DNA from: SHAN690 sp038131955 | Lineage (GTDB): Bacteria > Bacteroidota > Bacteroidia > Flavobacteriales_G > Salibacteraceae | Assembly (NCBI GenBank): GCA_038131955.1 | Contig: JAYPQK010000012.1 | Span: 62,001 to 126,000, forward strand | Direction: 5' to 3' | Length of the DNA: 64,000 nt | Part shown: piece after piece, positions 1 to 7,832 of the stretch | How the letters are laid out: every line of letters begins with the position of its first letter | Numbering within the stretch: the stretch's first letter is position 1 | Translations under genes and position numbers: made by a program | Notes under the pieces: generated by a model | The model's database searches: none | What the model was told of the DNA's origin: nothing | Seen by the model: only the letters and a program-made list of their open reading frames with translations

Positions 1-269
1 AGATCCAGCGCATCAAGAGCGAGGGAGACTATGAAGCAGGTAAGGCACTCGTTGAGAACTATGGCGTAAAAGTGGACAAGGAACTTCACCAAGAAGTGCT
101 CGACCGAGCTGCGAAGCTGGACAGCGCTCCTTATGGTGGATTCATCAACCCACGTCTGGTTCCGGTCATGGAAGGCGACAAGGTCGTTGACGTGAAAGTG
201 GAATACCCAGAAGATTTCTTAGGCCAAATGCTAGAGTACGGCGAGAAGTACTCCTTCTTAGGAAACTAA
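1..269 (+). CDS. Dipeptidyl-peptidase III (M49) family, C-terminal fragment
   Basis: Partial gene; the frame is open from base 3 and ends at the TAA at 267-269, so about 88 C-terminal residues are visible. They read through RIKSEGDYEAGKALVENYG, APYGGFINP and MLEYGEKYSFLGN. From knowledge of the family, this pattern (an RIKS..GD..A..LVE.Y block, then APYGGF.NP, then an EQMLEY..KYSFL tail) is the C-terminus of zinc dipeptidyl-peptidase III of Bacteroidetes, which removes dipeptides from peptide N-termini. The catalytic HEXXGH motif lies outside the window, so activity cannot be judged. A strong terminator follows. Confidence 0.72.
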   Translation, partial: IQRIKSEGDYEAGKALVENYGVKVDKELHQEVLDRAAKLDSAPYGGFINPRLVPVMEGDKVVDVKVEYPEDFLGQMLEYGEKYSFLGN

Positions 270-299
270 TCAGATCTTTTTCCTAGATCATATGAAAGG

Positions 300-324
300 A
301 AAGCGGCTCTCGGGCCGCTTTTTT
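300..324 (+). terminator. Rho-independent terminator after the DPP III gene
   Basis: AAAGCGGC at 300-307 pairs perfectly with GCCGCTTT at 314-321 across a 6-base loop, and the T tract runs to 324. It lies about 30 bases after the stop codon of the peptidase gene. Confidence 0.9.
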
Positions 325-413
325 AATGATCAATATTCAATGATCAATGGTCAATGAGCGCGTGTGTAATCAGGCTGGCTGCTCTATAGGAGCTTTCTAT
401 TTTAACCGCAAAG
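325..413. repeat. Intergenic repeat unit, copy A (7-bp TCAATnn tract plus conserved tail)
   Basis: The left part holds four consecutive heptamers at 330-357 (TCAATAT, TCAATGA, TCAATGG, TCAATGA). The right part (about 358-413) ends in GGAGCTTTCTATTTTAACC followed by GCAAAG. A second copy with the same order of parts lies at 1166-1254, on the other side of the TonB-C-like gene. No reading frame is supported in it. Confidence 0.85.
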
Positions 414-426
414 AGAGCCGCCCAGA

Positions 427-482
427 TCAATGTTCAATGATTAATACTCAATACTCATTGAATACTGAATAATTGATAATGA
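427..482. repeat. Degenerate 7-bp-periodic repeat tract (TCAATnn type)
   Basis: Eight consecutive heptamers in one register: TCAATGT, TCAATGA, TTAATAC, TCAATAC, TCATTGA, ATACTGA, ATAATTG, ATAATGA. Units drift progressively from the TCAATnn consensus, as expected for an old tandem array. Noncoding. Confidence 0.85.
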
Positions 483-499
483 GTTGATTCACATCCCCC

Positions 500-549
500 C
501 AATCACAAATCAACCAGTCTCCAATCTCCAATCAACCAATCTCTAATAA
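500..549. repeat. Second 7-bp-periodic tract (CCAATCT type)
   Basis: Heptamers CAATCAC, AAATCAA, CCAGTCT, CCAATCT, CCAATCA, then after a 1-base slip CCAATCT and CTAATAA. The word differs from the preceding tract but the period is again 7 bases. It runs into the stop codon of the leftward gene ending at 543. Confidence 0.7.
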
Positions 550-1076
550 TGAATAGTAATCAACCCTGTGGTCTCCAACGGCCCTGTGGGGTGCTCGGAG
601 AATTGGGCGCCTTTGCAGGCAAATTCTGCTTTGGTGAGGAGGTATTCGTCGCTGGTGGTGCTTCCAGTGACGCCTGATTTGACCTTCATGACGGTTCCGG
701 CTCGGTTCACAACTACTTCAACTACCACATTGCCGCGCTTTTGGGTTGCGTTGCTGAGTCGCGGTGCTAGGGTCATTTCGCGGTCTTTGATCTGATACTC
801 TACGATGTAGCCGCCGTCTAGGCTTTTGATCTTCTTGGTGGGGGTGTCTTCCTTCAAAGAACCGTCGTAGGGCACGTATTCGTCAAAGAAGATGGAGCTT
901 ACATCCCGCAAGCGGATCTCCTTGGGCTCGCGGTTGACGTAGATGGTGAGGATGTCGTCATTGAGCGCAATGACCACGCCTTTGACCTTATCGCCCGTTT
1001 TGAGAACTACGCTGTGCTGTGCGCTGAGTGCGCCAATGATGCCGAACAATGCGGCAGTGAGTATCCACTTCTTCAT
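543..1076 (-). CDS. Secreted protein with TonB C-terminal-like domain
   Basis: 177 residues. Residues 1-19 form a signal peptide (MKKW, hydrophobic core, cleavage after LSA-Q). Residues about 20-65 (VLKTGDKVKGVVIALNDD) look like a small beta-rich module. Residues about 110-177 (GNVVVEVVVNRAGTVMKVKS, GSTTSDEYLLTKAEFACKGA, GLITIHY) match the pattern of the TonB C-terminal domain as found in many stand-alone Bacteroidetes proteins. It lacks the membrane anchor and Pro-rich linker of a true TonB, so the role is more likely periplasmic or cell-surface binding than energy transduction. The gene stands alone between two repeat copies, which could have moved or protected it. The ATG at 1076 is the only sensible start. 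Confidence 0.65.
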   Translation of the reverse strand: MKKWILTAALFGIIGALSAQHSVVLKTGDKVKGVVIALNDDILTIYVNREPKEIRLRDVSSIFFDEYVPYDGSLKEDTPTKKIKSLDGGYIVEYQIKDREMTLAPRLSNATQKRGNVVVEVVVNRAGTVMKVKSGVTGSTTSDEYLLTKAEFACKGAQFSEHPTGPLETTGLITIHY

Positions 1077-1165
1077 GATCCTTGATTGTGGCTCTAAATT
1101 CGGGATTGTCAGGGGGTGAGGAGCAGGCGGCTTGAGAATCTAGTCACGATGGGTTGTGGATAACG

Positions 1166-1254
1166 TGGTATCAATGATCAATATTCAATGTTCAATGAGG
1201 GTGTGTTTAATCTAGCTGGCTACTCCGTAGGAGCTTTCTATTTTAACCGCAAAG
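1166..1254. repeat. Intergenic repeat unit, copy B
   Basis: Four heptamers at 1171-1198 (TCAATGA, TCAATAT, TCAATGT, TCAATGA) followed by a tail that ends in GGAGCTTTCTATTTTAACC and GCAAAG. Same orientation and same order of parts as copy A at 325-413; the last 26 or so bases are identical and the middle differs at several positions. Confidence 0.85.
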
Positions 1255-1348
1255 TTCACAGAGAAGGCGCGGAGAGCGCAAAGAGTGTCGTGTTTAATCC
1301 ACACAAGTGCTCCGAAGGAGGGGGTTAGGGGGTGGGTAGGTATTATGG

Positions 1349-1383
1349 TTCCAAGTCTCAAGTCTCAAGTTCCAGGTTCGAAG
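1349..1383. repeat. 7-bp-periodic tract (TCTCAAG type)
   Basis: Five units in register: TTCCAAG, TCTCAAG, TCTCAAG, TTCCAGG, TTCGAAG. The word matches the first units of the tract at 36800-36855, 35 kb away. Confidence 0.8.
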
Positions 1384-1459
1384 TTTTGGCCCGACTGAAT
1401 AGGAGGGTCACCCCTAGCGCCCGCCTGACTGGACGGGCAGGGAGTCGAGGGGCCAAAAC
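1383..1459. repeat. Inverted repeat enclosing a GC-rich 22-mer found again at 24087
   Basis: GTTTTGGCCC at 1383-1392 is the perfect reverse complement of GGGCCAAAAC at 1450-1459. Inside, 1420-1441 carries a GC-rich 22-mer starting CCCGCCTGAC and ending GACGGGCAGG. Its reverse complement occurs at 24087-24108 with a single difference, again inside an inverted repeat with TTTTGG/CCAAAA arms. No open frame of note. Confidence 0.8.
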
Positions 1460-1525
1460 GCGTGTATAGCTGTTCGCCCGAATCAACGAATTCCGAATCA
1501 ACGAGTACCGACGATTGAGCGAAGC

Positions 1526-2254
1526 TCAATCATGCGTATCCAAATCCTGTCGATACATCGGAGGCACTTGGCGGAAGACAGTGTAGCGCTGCTTGGTGAA
1601 GAGGATGAACTCGTACTGGGTCATGCTCTTGAGCTGGGCGTCGTTGATGCCCATGAAGGTGATGAAGTCGTCGAACTCGTCTTCTTGTAGGTCGAAGATG
1701 TTGAAGTCGACGTATTTGGCGAAAAGTTCCTTGAGGAGGGCGCGTTTCTTGTCTTCGTTGATGATCTCGTATGCTCTGCGCTTCATGCGCTCCTTCTTCG
1801 ATACCTGCTGATACAGGTAGGTGAGGGGAGATGACATGGCATCTATACCGGTGATCATGTATTCGCGATCGTCGTAGCCTAGCGCGCGGATGTCCTCGCG
1901 GATCTCCTCCAGGTCGCGTTGTGGGAAGATCTCGACCGTGTTGAGCTGGACGCTGATGTTCTTCAAATAGACCTTAACGTTGTATACAGACTTCGGCTGA
2001 CTGTCGGCCATGCAGATCTTGGTGGTCTGATAGCCCAGTGCTCCAACTAGAATAGTGTCCTGTTTATCGGCGGTGATCTCAAACGTTCCATCCTTTTGAC
2101 CGAATACGCCCTTTCCCTTGGTCTTATTGACGATGAGGAGATTAAACGTAGGGTCTTCAGCGTGGAAAACCTGTCCCTTGATCTTCACAGACTGCGCATG
2201 CAGGGATGATCCGATGAACAGTAAAGCGAGAAAGACTAGAAAGGATGGACGCAT
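1526..2254 (-). CDS. Secreted protein with carboxypeptidase-regulatory-like domain
   Basis: 242 residues. Signal peptide 1-20 (LVFLALLFIGSSLHAQ). Residues about 23-110 form a CarboxypepD_reg-like beta sandwich (VKIKGQVFHAEDPTFNLLIV ... GYQTTKICM ... VKVYLKNISVQLNTVEI), which in Bacteroidetes usually decorates outer-membrane or periplasmic proteins. The C-terminal 130 residues are charged and probably helical (KKERMKRRAYEIINEDKKRA). It starts 8 bases after the PorP/SprF gene in the same direction, so it is probably the last gene of the adhesin-PorP operon and may act in assembly or export of that surface system. No enzyme motif is visible. Confidence 0.65.
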   Translation of the reverse strand: MRPSFLVFLALLFIGSSLHAQSVKIKGQVFHAEDPTFNLLIVNKTKGKGVFGQKDGTFEITADKQDTILVGALGYQTTKICMADSQPKSVYNVKVYLKNISVQLNTVEIFPQRDLEEIREDIRALGYDDREYMITGIDAMSSPLTYLYQQVSKKERMKRRAYEIINEDKKRALLKELFAKYVDFNIFDLQEDEFDDFITFMGINDAQLKSMTQYEFILFTKQRYTVFRQVPPMYRQDLDTHD

Positions 2255-2262
2255 GGGCTCAA

Positions 2263-3318
2263 TTAGAGCTTACCCTTACGGTGTGGCATGTACTTCGCGT
2301 TGCTGCCCTTGCGGAAACCGGCGCGGTAACCCAACATCACTTCCCAAGCTCCTTGATATCCATTGAGCTTATTGATGCTACCCACAGATACATCGTATGC
2401 TGCACCAAAGGACCATCCGGCAAGATCGAACATGATCGATCCGATCACGTCCTTCAACAGGCGGTGGTGCACACCAAGTGACATGCTGTAAAGCTTACGC
2501 TTTCCTGTAACGCGTGTTGCCTCGTTGAAATAGAACTTGAAGTCGTTACCGAAGATGATGTTGTTGGTCTTGCCCTGGCGAGTGGCCATGAACGATGGAA
2601 CCAACGCCATCATGTTGTCCTTGCGCAATCGATGCTCTATTCTCCAATGTACGGTGTGACGCGTAGGGAGGGAGTAAAGCGATGTATCGATATAAAGCGA
2701 TGCATCGGGCGAATTTGCATGGTAGGCCGCATAGCCTGCGGTCATATCCATGAGGTCACCGTCGTACGAGTATTGAACACCCGTGCTCAGGTCGAAGTAG
2801 CGTTGTAGGTCTCCTAGGAATTGTAGGTTTTCACCGGTAGGACGCCGAAGGTTAAATCGATCTCCTGCCCACTGGTTATCCCAATAGATGTCAGTATAGC
2901 GGTTATAGCGTTGCGCCATGCCTGCTTGAATACCGATGCTGATGCTGTGCTTTTCGCGAGGGTCGAGGTATTGACCCACTGCGATGGTAGCAGAGCCGTA
3001 GAAATTTCTGAGTCGAGTATCGCCTTGCTCATCACCGATGAAGCTCAGTCCAACTCCCCAAATGTTACCAGACCAAGCGTTGATCGGCAAATTGATATCG
3101 AGGTTCATTCCCCCTGAGGTGAAAGGCTGTGAGATCACATATGCTTGCTCTCGGAAGAAGTTCTGCACTTGCCACTTGGCGTCGCTCTGTCCTGCTAGGG
3201 CAGGGTTAACGTTCAGGGTATTGCGATTGTAAAAAGAAAACTGTGGATCCAATCCCATTTGCGCTGAGGCACCTGAGGCTAGAGCAGAAAGTGCTAGTAT
3301 GAAGAGTGTCTTGCGCAT
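2263..3318 (-). CDS. PorP/SprF family type IX secretion membrane protein
   Basis: 351 residues. Signal peptide 1-19, then the family signature QFSFYNRNTLNVNPALAGQ at residues 26-44, followed by alternating beta-strand segments that suggest an outer-membrane beta barrel. PorP/SprF proteins work with the type IX secretion system; SprF is needed to deliver the giant adhesin SprB to the surface of gliding Flavobacterium. Its ATG overlaps the stop codon of the adhesin gene by one base (TAATG), so the two are translationally coupled. Adhesin plus adjacent SprF-like protein is the usual pairing for substrates with a type B C-terminal domain. Confidence 0.9.
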   Translation of the reverse strand: MRKTLFILALSALASGASAQMGLDPQFSFYNRNTLNVNPALAGQSDAKWQVQNFFREQAYVISQPFTSGGMNLDINLPINAWSGNIWGVGLSFIGDEQGDTRLRNFYGSATIAVGQYLDPREKHSISIGIQAGMAQRYNRYTDIYWDNQWAGDRFNLRRPTGENLQFLGDLQRYFDLSTGVQYSYDGDLMDMTAGYAAYHANSPDASLYIDTSLYSLPTRHTVHWRIEHRLRKDNMMALVPSFMATRQGKTNNIIFGNDFKFYFNEATRVTGKRKLYSMSLGVHHRLLKDVIGSIMFDLAGWSFGAAYDVSVGSINKLNGYQGAWEVMLGYRAGFRKGSNAKYMPHRKGKL

Positions 3319-6014
3319 TAGTATCTAACCAAAGTTACGTTACCTTTTAATTCACCGACTTCACCGTTCTCAAACGTGACGCGTACATAATAGTTGTACG
3401 ATCCCGCCGGAGCAGGCTCACCTTTGTAGGTTCCGTCCCAACCGTTGTTCTGGCTGAACGATTCGAATACCATCTCACCGTAACGATTCCAAAGCTGCAT
3501 CAAGAAGCCCTCATCTGAGATGTTGTTTCCACGAACCCAAAGAATGTCGTTCATGTCATCACCGTTCGGACTGAAGATGTTAGGAATACCCATGTGGTAG
3601 CCTCGGTCTACATAGACGATCACAGAATCATAAGCCTGACAGCCATAATCATCGTAGTTCGTCAAGTAATACTTTCTGGTTGTGGTTGGGTAGATGATCG
3701 GTCTTGGACAATCATAGCAAGACAATCCATCTTCCGGATACCAGTCGAAGTAAGGTGCCGTTCCTTCTCCTTCGAAGCTTACTGTGTCTTCGATGAAGAA
3801 ACGGCTGTTGATGTTGTCGATCAATACCTCCTTGTCAGGGCCGGCATTCACCTTTGGATAGCGACCACCAATGTTCAGCACACCCACATCCTGCAGGTTC
3901 AGAACCGAAACGTCGTATTCGTTGTAAGCAAAGAGCTGAAGTCCTACCGTGGCACTGTCGTCAAAACAGAGGATTGTATCTTCTTCGTTGGTGATCCTTG
4001 CTCGAACCGGAAAGTAGTCTTTCCAGATCACGAAGAAGGTGTCGTTAAAGAGCGTGTCGTTCACCATCCACTGGTAACCTGGAGTCAGAGGAGTGATTGT
4101 ATCTGAAGCCGTTCCAGTGATTGAATCCGGATACGGGTGATACCAAAGGATGAAGTAGAAACTGTCCGTGCGGAGTGAGGTGTTGAACAACTGCACACAG
4201 GTACTGCGACAGATGGAGTCTCTTTCGATCGCGTAGCGAGGATCAGGAGGAAGACATGAGTCAACCTTGATGAAGTCCTCAAAGATCAATGTGTCCTCAC
4301 CGTTCACGTTCTTGACGATCAGGATGACCGGATAAGAACCAGGCGTGTCGTACTTGATCTCAGTGGGGAATTGGTCATTGGATGAGCCCGGTTGTCCACC
4401 AGGGAACTCCCAATACCACTCGGTAGCGAATTGTGAATTGTCTTGGAAGACCACGGAAGCGCCTGGACAGATCGTTCGGTCATTGGCTTCAAACGCCGCG
4501 ATCGGAGTAGGGCAGGAGTCTACCTGTACGTAATTGAATATCGTATCAACACCCGATCCCGCTTGGTTCCAAACGATGATACTTACGGTGTACAATCCCG
4601 GGGTAGGATAGAAGACATCGATGGTGTCCAGAGAGTCGGCCAAGCCTGCGACGCTGGCAGGGTTACCTCCTTCAAAGGTCCAACGGATACTATCAGGGTT
4701 TCCGGTGGTAAGCGCGTAGTAGCGCAAGAAGTCGTTGTTACAAATGACGGTAGTGTCACTCGTGAAGGTCACAGTCGGGACCGAACACGTATCAACGGTG
4801 ATGAAGAATTGCTCAATACGAGTAGAGTCAAGACCGGTTACCGTATCGGTGACGGTCAAGGTCACATTATAGACACCGCTGGTTGTGTAGCAAATGTTTT
4901 GTGGATTCTGAACCGTAGAAGTGTTTGGCGATCCACCTTGGAACTGCCATTGCCATTGACCGAGGCCGAAAGTTCCGGGAACAGAAGTATCGAAGAAATC
5001 GATGCACTGACCTTGGCAGAGGTTTTGGTTAGAGGGCACAAATCCTGGTTCAGGTGGAGTACAGCTCAATGCCTCTACCGTATCGGTGTAAAAATCAAAA
5101 CCGTTACTGTTAGTAGCGGTCAAGGTGACGATGTACGTGCCAGGCACGTTGAATACTACGTTCTGTGGATTCTGAGCAGTTGAAGTAGTTGGGGTGGCGT
5201 TTCCTCCGAAAGCCCAGTTGTAGGTGGTATTGGTACTTGTCGTTCCATTGAGGAAGTCCACCGGATCACCCACGCATATTTGGTCAGGGTTCGCTTCGAA
5301 GTAAGCCTCTGGCGTAGTATCGGTCAGGACGATGTTGTCGATCGCGAAGGACGGATTGGTTCCTGCGCCGTTTCCATCACTCTGCCAACGGAAACCGATG
5401 AAGAGAGAACCGATAAGGTTATTATATATGGTATCGAGGAAAACGGAAGCGTGCGTCCATTGTCCGTCCGTACCGCAACCTCCAGTGAACGTCTTGGCAG
5501 GGTCAAAAAGAAGTACCGGTGCATTGACGCTACCTACACTGATGTAAACGCGTCCGCTATCTCCAACTCCTCCACCTTCGAGGTAATCGAACTCGAGGAG
5601 GATGTGCTCGCTACCCGAGGTAGTGATGCCTGGTGTCCAAACGGTGATGTCGGTGAGACTATCATTATTAAAAACCGCACCCGGAACGGTCGGCGTAGAA
5701 ACGTGAAGTGTCTTGTTGAGGTTACCACCGCCTGAACATCCATCGCCACAGTTGCTCAAGCCCATGAACGACTCGCGAGCCGAAATATACCAGTTGTTGG
5801 TGGTGTCGGTATTGTTGTTCGCCGATTGAAAGGTGATCGACCAGTTACCGTTTGCAGTGGTGGCGATCGCTGCGGTGTCGATTTCAGTACACGCGGCTGC
5901 GGTACCAAAATCTTCCTGCCAGATCTGGCTGAAAGACACCTGCGAGAAGGTCAAGATTAGGATGGTTGATAGCCAGCGTCCGATCATGTTTGTAGAACTA
6001 TTCCCCTTATTCAT
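3318..6014 (-). CDS. SprB-like PKD-domain adhesin with gliding-motility C-terminal domain
   Basis: 898 residues. Signal peptide 1-30. Residues about 30-235 form a jelly-roll-like domain starting QEDFGTAAACTEID. Four PKD domains follow (about 236-320, 320-410, 414-500, 504-590), each with a W..GG core and a PGTY/SGVYNVTLTVTD-type end. After a variable region, residues about 805-898 carry the gliding-associated type B domain: IPNIFSPNGDDMNDILWVRG, NRYGEMVFES, NGWDGTYKG. This domain sends proteins through the type IX system to the cell surface. It is much smaller than SprB and so may be an anchored adhesin. An internal ATG at codon 10 gives a more typical signal peptide (MIGRWLSTILI) and may be the real start. 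It is the first gene of the operon with the PorP/SprF gene. Confidence 0.9.
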   Translation of the reverse strand: MNKGNSSTNMIGRWLSTILILTFSQVSFSQIWQEDFGTAAACTEIDTAAIATTANGNWSITFQSANNNTDTTNNWYISARESFMGLSNCGDGCSGGGNLNKTLHVSTPTVPGAVFNNDSLTDITVWTPGITTSGSEHILLEFDYLEGGGVGDSGRVYISVGSVNAPVLLFDPAKTFTGGCGTDGQWTHASVFLDTIYNNLIGSLFIGFRWQSDGNGAGTNPSFAIDNIVLTDTTPEAYFEANPDQICVGDPVDFLNGTTSTNTTYNWAFGGNATPTTSTAQNPQNVVFNVPGTYIVTLTATNSNGFDFYTDTVEALSCTPPEPGFVPSNQNLCQGQCIDFFDTSVPGTFGLGQWQWQFQGGSPNTSTVQNPQNICYTTSGVYNVTLTVTDTVTGLDSTRIEQFFITVDTCSVPTVTFTSDTTVICNNDFLRYYALTTGNPDSIRWTFEGGNPASVAGLADSLDTIDVFYPTPGLYTVSIIVWNQAGSGVDTIFNYVQVDSCPTPIAAFEANDRTICPGASVVFQDNSQFATEWYWEFPGGQPGSSNDQFPTEIKYDTPGSYPVILIVKNVNGEDTLIFEDFIKVDSCLPPDPRYAIERDSICRSTCVQLFNTSLRTDSFYFILWYHPYPDSITGTASDTITPLTPGYQWMVNDTLFNDTFFVIWKDYFPVRARITNEEDTILCFDDSATVGLQLFAYNEYDVSVLNLQDVGVLNIGGRYPKVNAGPDKEVLIDNINSRFFIEDTVSFEGEGTAPYFDWYPEDGLSCYDCPRPIIYPTTTRKYYLTNYDDYGCQAYDSVIVYVDRGYHMGIPNIFSPNGDDMNDILWVRGNNISDEGFLMQLWNRYGEMVFESFSQNNGWDGTYKGEPAPAGSYNYYVRVTFENGEVGELKGNVTLVRY

Positions 6015-6093
6015 CTAGCGGTTTAGCGTATTAACCCGCAAAGAAACTTTATTAATTAATACGAGCAAAAATTTATTTGGAAGCCTTTACGGG

Positions 6094-7110
6094 TCATAAA
6101 GTTGCCAAAAATTTCATCGTATCGACCCCGTCTGCAAACTCATTCAGTCGTGGTCTTTGAGCCATGCCAAAAGATACGTCTTTCTTCGAAACTCGGCATT
6201 GAATGTCGTCCTCCAAGGCTTGGAGCGTGTCGTTCAATGCGTTAAGGTCATTGTATCGCTCGTAATGCAGCACCGAAACCGGCGAGAAAATCTCTTCGGA
6301 AGGCGTAAGTAAGAGCACTTCGTTTTCTAAGACCTCCTTTTGTTGCATCATTAGAAGCGTTCGATGGTAGGCGTAATTATTCGCGTATTTCTTATTGTCC
6401 ATCACATAGGCAAACGGAACCGAGGCAGCGAATATTTTATTGAGGTCGTAATCTTCAGGCACATAGATCTTGGTGACATTCCTACAACCGAGTCCGAAGT
6501 AGAGCAGGGCATCCTCCATCAATTGCTGCATTTCCTCTTCGCTTTCGGTACCGTCGAGAACGGCGATGCTGGTGCGATTGCGACGAATGATGTTGGGCAC
6601 TTTGCCGAAGTATTGCTCGAAATAGCGAGCACTGTTGTTGCTGCCCGTGGCAATGACGGCGTCGTATTCCTTCATCAGTTCTTGGTGAATGGTGAACCAT
6701 CCTTGTGCAGCCGGTTCTACTTCCACCAAGAGCTCCATCATCAACTGAATGAGTACGGTGTCGCTTCCTGAAGGCTTGATCACGGCGTGATGACCGGTCA
6801 GCAAGGTGCAGAGGATGTCGTGGTAGCCAACGAGGGGAATATTTCCCGCTAGAATGAGTCCGACCTTCTTCGGAGAGTTCGTGTAGGCATAGGGCTCCAA
6901 GAAAGCTTCGAGGGTGTCTTTGTTCAGTGTCTCTGCCCAATAGGACAGGGCGAACTTCACCTCGCGCTCGGTGAACCAGCCGTTTTTGTGAAATGCCAGA
7001 GCGATACTCGCTCGATAGCGCTCGTGTTCGTCGGTGGTGATGTGGTTCAGAATATGCGTCAATCTCTCGCCGAGTCGGGCAAAGGCGTCGATACGTTGCT
7101 TTTGATCCAT
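6094..7110 (-). CDS. Acyl-CoA reductase, LuxC-like
   Basis: 338 residues from the ATG at 7110 (MDQKQRIDAFARLGERL); a TTG ten codons upstream overlaps the previous stop but is less likely, because family members begin near here. It belongs to the aldehyde-dehydrogenase superfamily: VGLILAGNIPLVGYHDILC near residues 83-101, HAVIKPSGSD, and the nucleophile motif FGLGCRNVTK with Cys near residue 209. LuxC reduces activated fatty acids to aldehydes in luminous bacteria; in non-luminous Bacteroidetes the substrate is unknown. It is often linked to serC in this phylum, but here serC is 17 kb away. Cotranscribed with the SixA gene. Confidence 0.85.
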   Translation of the reverse strand: MDQKQRIDAFARLGERLTHILNHITTDEHERYRASIALAFHKNGWFTEREVKFALSYWAETLNKDTLEAFLEPYAYTNSPKKVGLILAGNIPLVGYHDILCTLLTGHHAVIKPSGSDTVLIQLMMELLVEVEPAAQGWFTIHQELMKEYDAVIATGSNNSARYFEQYFGKVPNIIRRNRTSIAVLDGTESEEEMQQLMEDALLYFGLGCRNVTKIYVPEDYDLNKIFAASVPFAYVMDNKKYANNYAYHRTLLMMQQKEVLENEVLLLTPSEEIFSPVSVLHYERYNDLNALNDTLQALEDDIQCRVSKKDVSFGMAQRPRLNEFADGVDTMKFLATL

Positions 7111-7136
7111 GGCTGCAAAACTACCTTCTCTGAGGC

Positions 7137-7646
7137 TCAATGCAGCTCTTGCCCTTTCATGTTATGCCGATTCTTATGAACACCCTCGATGAAGGTTTCG
7201 GGCGTGAGGTCTCGCCACTTGTCGGTGTCAAATTTCAGCAAGGTGAGCGATGCTGTCACCACCTGATCCAAAGGCTCGTGGAGGAAGTGGTTGATCAGAT
7301 TGGAAAGCGAGGGCTCGTGTCCGATGATCATTACGCTGTCGAGGTCGTCATTCAGGTATAGGATCTCTCTCAACAAGGTAGGGAAGTCGGGTAAGTAAAG
7401 CTTGGCAATGACTTTAAATCGCGCACCAGTGATGTTGAGTTCGTCGGCAAGGATCTTGGCGGTGTCGTAAGCGCGCACGGCGGGACTGCTCAGAATTATG
7501 TCCGGCGTCCAATTGAGTTTCCGGAGGTGTTGGCCCAGTTCATGACTGTTCTTCGCGCCTCGTTTTTTCAATGGGCGATCAATGTCGTTGAGGTCCAGAT
7601 CGTTCCAGTCGCTCTTGCCGTGTCGTACGATGTAAACTTCTTTCAT
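7137..7646 (-). CDS. SixA-type phosphohistidine phosphatase (histidine phosphatase superfamily)
   Basis: 169 residues from the ATG at 7646 (MKEVYIVRHGKSDW). A longer frame from 7682 adds 12 residues before the RHG box that family members lack. Arg8-His9-Gly10 is the catalytic phosphohistidine motif, with the second Arg in SSPAVRAYDTA and the second His in VMIIGHEPSLSNLINH. This is a short, SixA-like enzyme that removes phosphate from histidine or small phosphorylated molecules. Its stop lies 27 bases before the likely start of the acyl-CoA reductase, so the two form an operon facing away from parE. Confidence 0.85.
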   Translation of the reverse strand: MKEVYIVRHGKSDWNDLDLNDIDRPLKKRGAKNSHELGQHLRKLNWTPDIILSSPAVRAYDTAKILADELNITGARFKVIAKLYLPDFPTLLREILYLNDDLDSVMIIGHEPSLSNLINHFLHEPLDQVVTASLTLLKFDTDKWRDLTPETFIEGVHKNRHNMKGQELH

Positions 7647-7739
7647 TCCGGGATGAGGATCGATACGATAAAGAAAGGACATCTTCTTTGATGATACAAT
7701 GAAGCGAACGTTAAAAGAATGGCCTTCATCAACCCCAAA

Positions 7740-7752
7740 GTGTTTAAAACAC
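7740..7752. promoter_or_regulatory. Near-palindrome in the sixA/parE divergent spacer
   Basis: GTGTTTAAAACAC is an imperfect 13-base dyad halfway between the divergent sixA-like and parE genes, followed by a further ACAC-rich stretch. It could be an operator, but no protein in the window is obviously its partner. For parE, TAAATTCG at 7801-7808 is a one-mismatch match to the Bacteroidetes -7 box. Confidence 0.2.
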
Positions 7753-7832
7753 TGTGCAAAACACGCTGTGTCTAGGCGGGAATCCCCGAATGATGCTAAT
7801 TAAATTCGCAACGATCCGAAAACTTTTTGGGC

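Larger units (their letters stand above)
1077..1525. other. 449-bp repeat-rich spacer
   Basis: No supported gene. It contains copy B of the 7-bp/tail repeat (1166-1254), a GCAAAG..GGCGCGGAGAGCGCAAAG segment (about 1249-1282), a TCTCAAG-type heptamer tract (1349-1383) and a 10-bp inverted repeat enclosing a GC-rich 22-mer (1383-1459). The upstream region of the leftward TonB-C-like gene is at the left end; I see no clear TAnnTTTG promoter there. Confidence 0.8.

Noticed and set aside
325..549. Possible CRISPR array in the heptamer tracts
   Set aside because: Unit length is 7 bases with no spacers of uniform size and no cas genes nearby; it is a degenerate tandem repeat.
1349..1459. Possible insertion-sequence end (inverted repeats)
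   Set aside because: No transposase frame, no target duplication visible; only a short inverted repeat with a GC-rich core.
4443..5183. Open frame of 246 codons on the + strand inside the adhesin gene
   Set aside because: It is antisense to a well-supported PKD adhesin, has no family resemblance and no promoter; long antisense frames are expected opposite repetitive Thr/Asp-rich genes.
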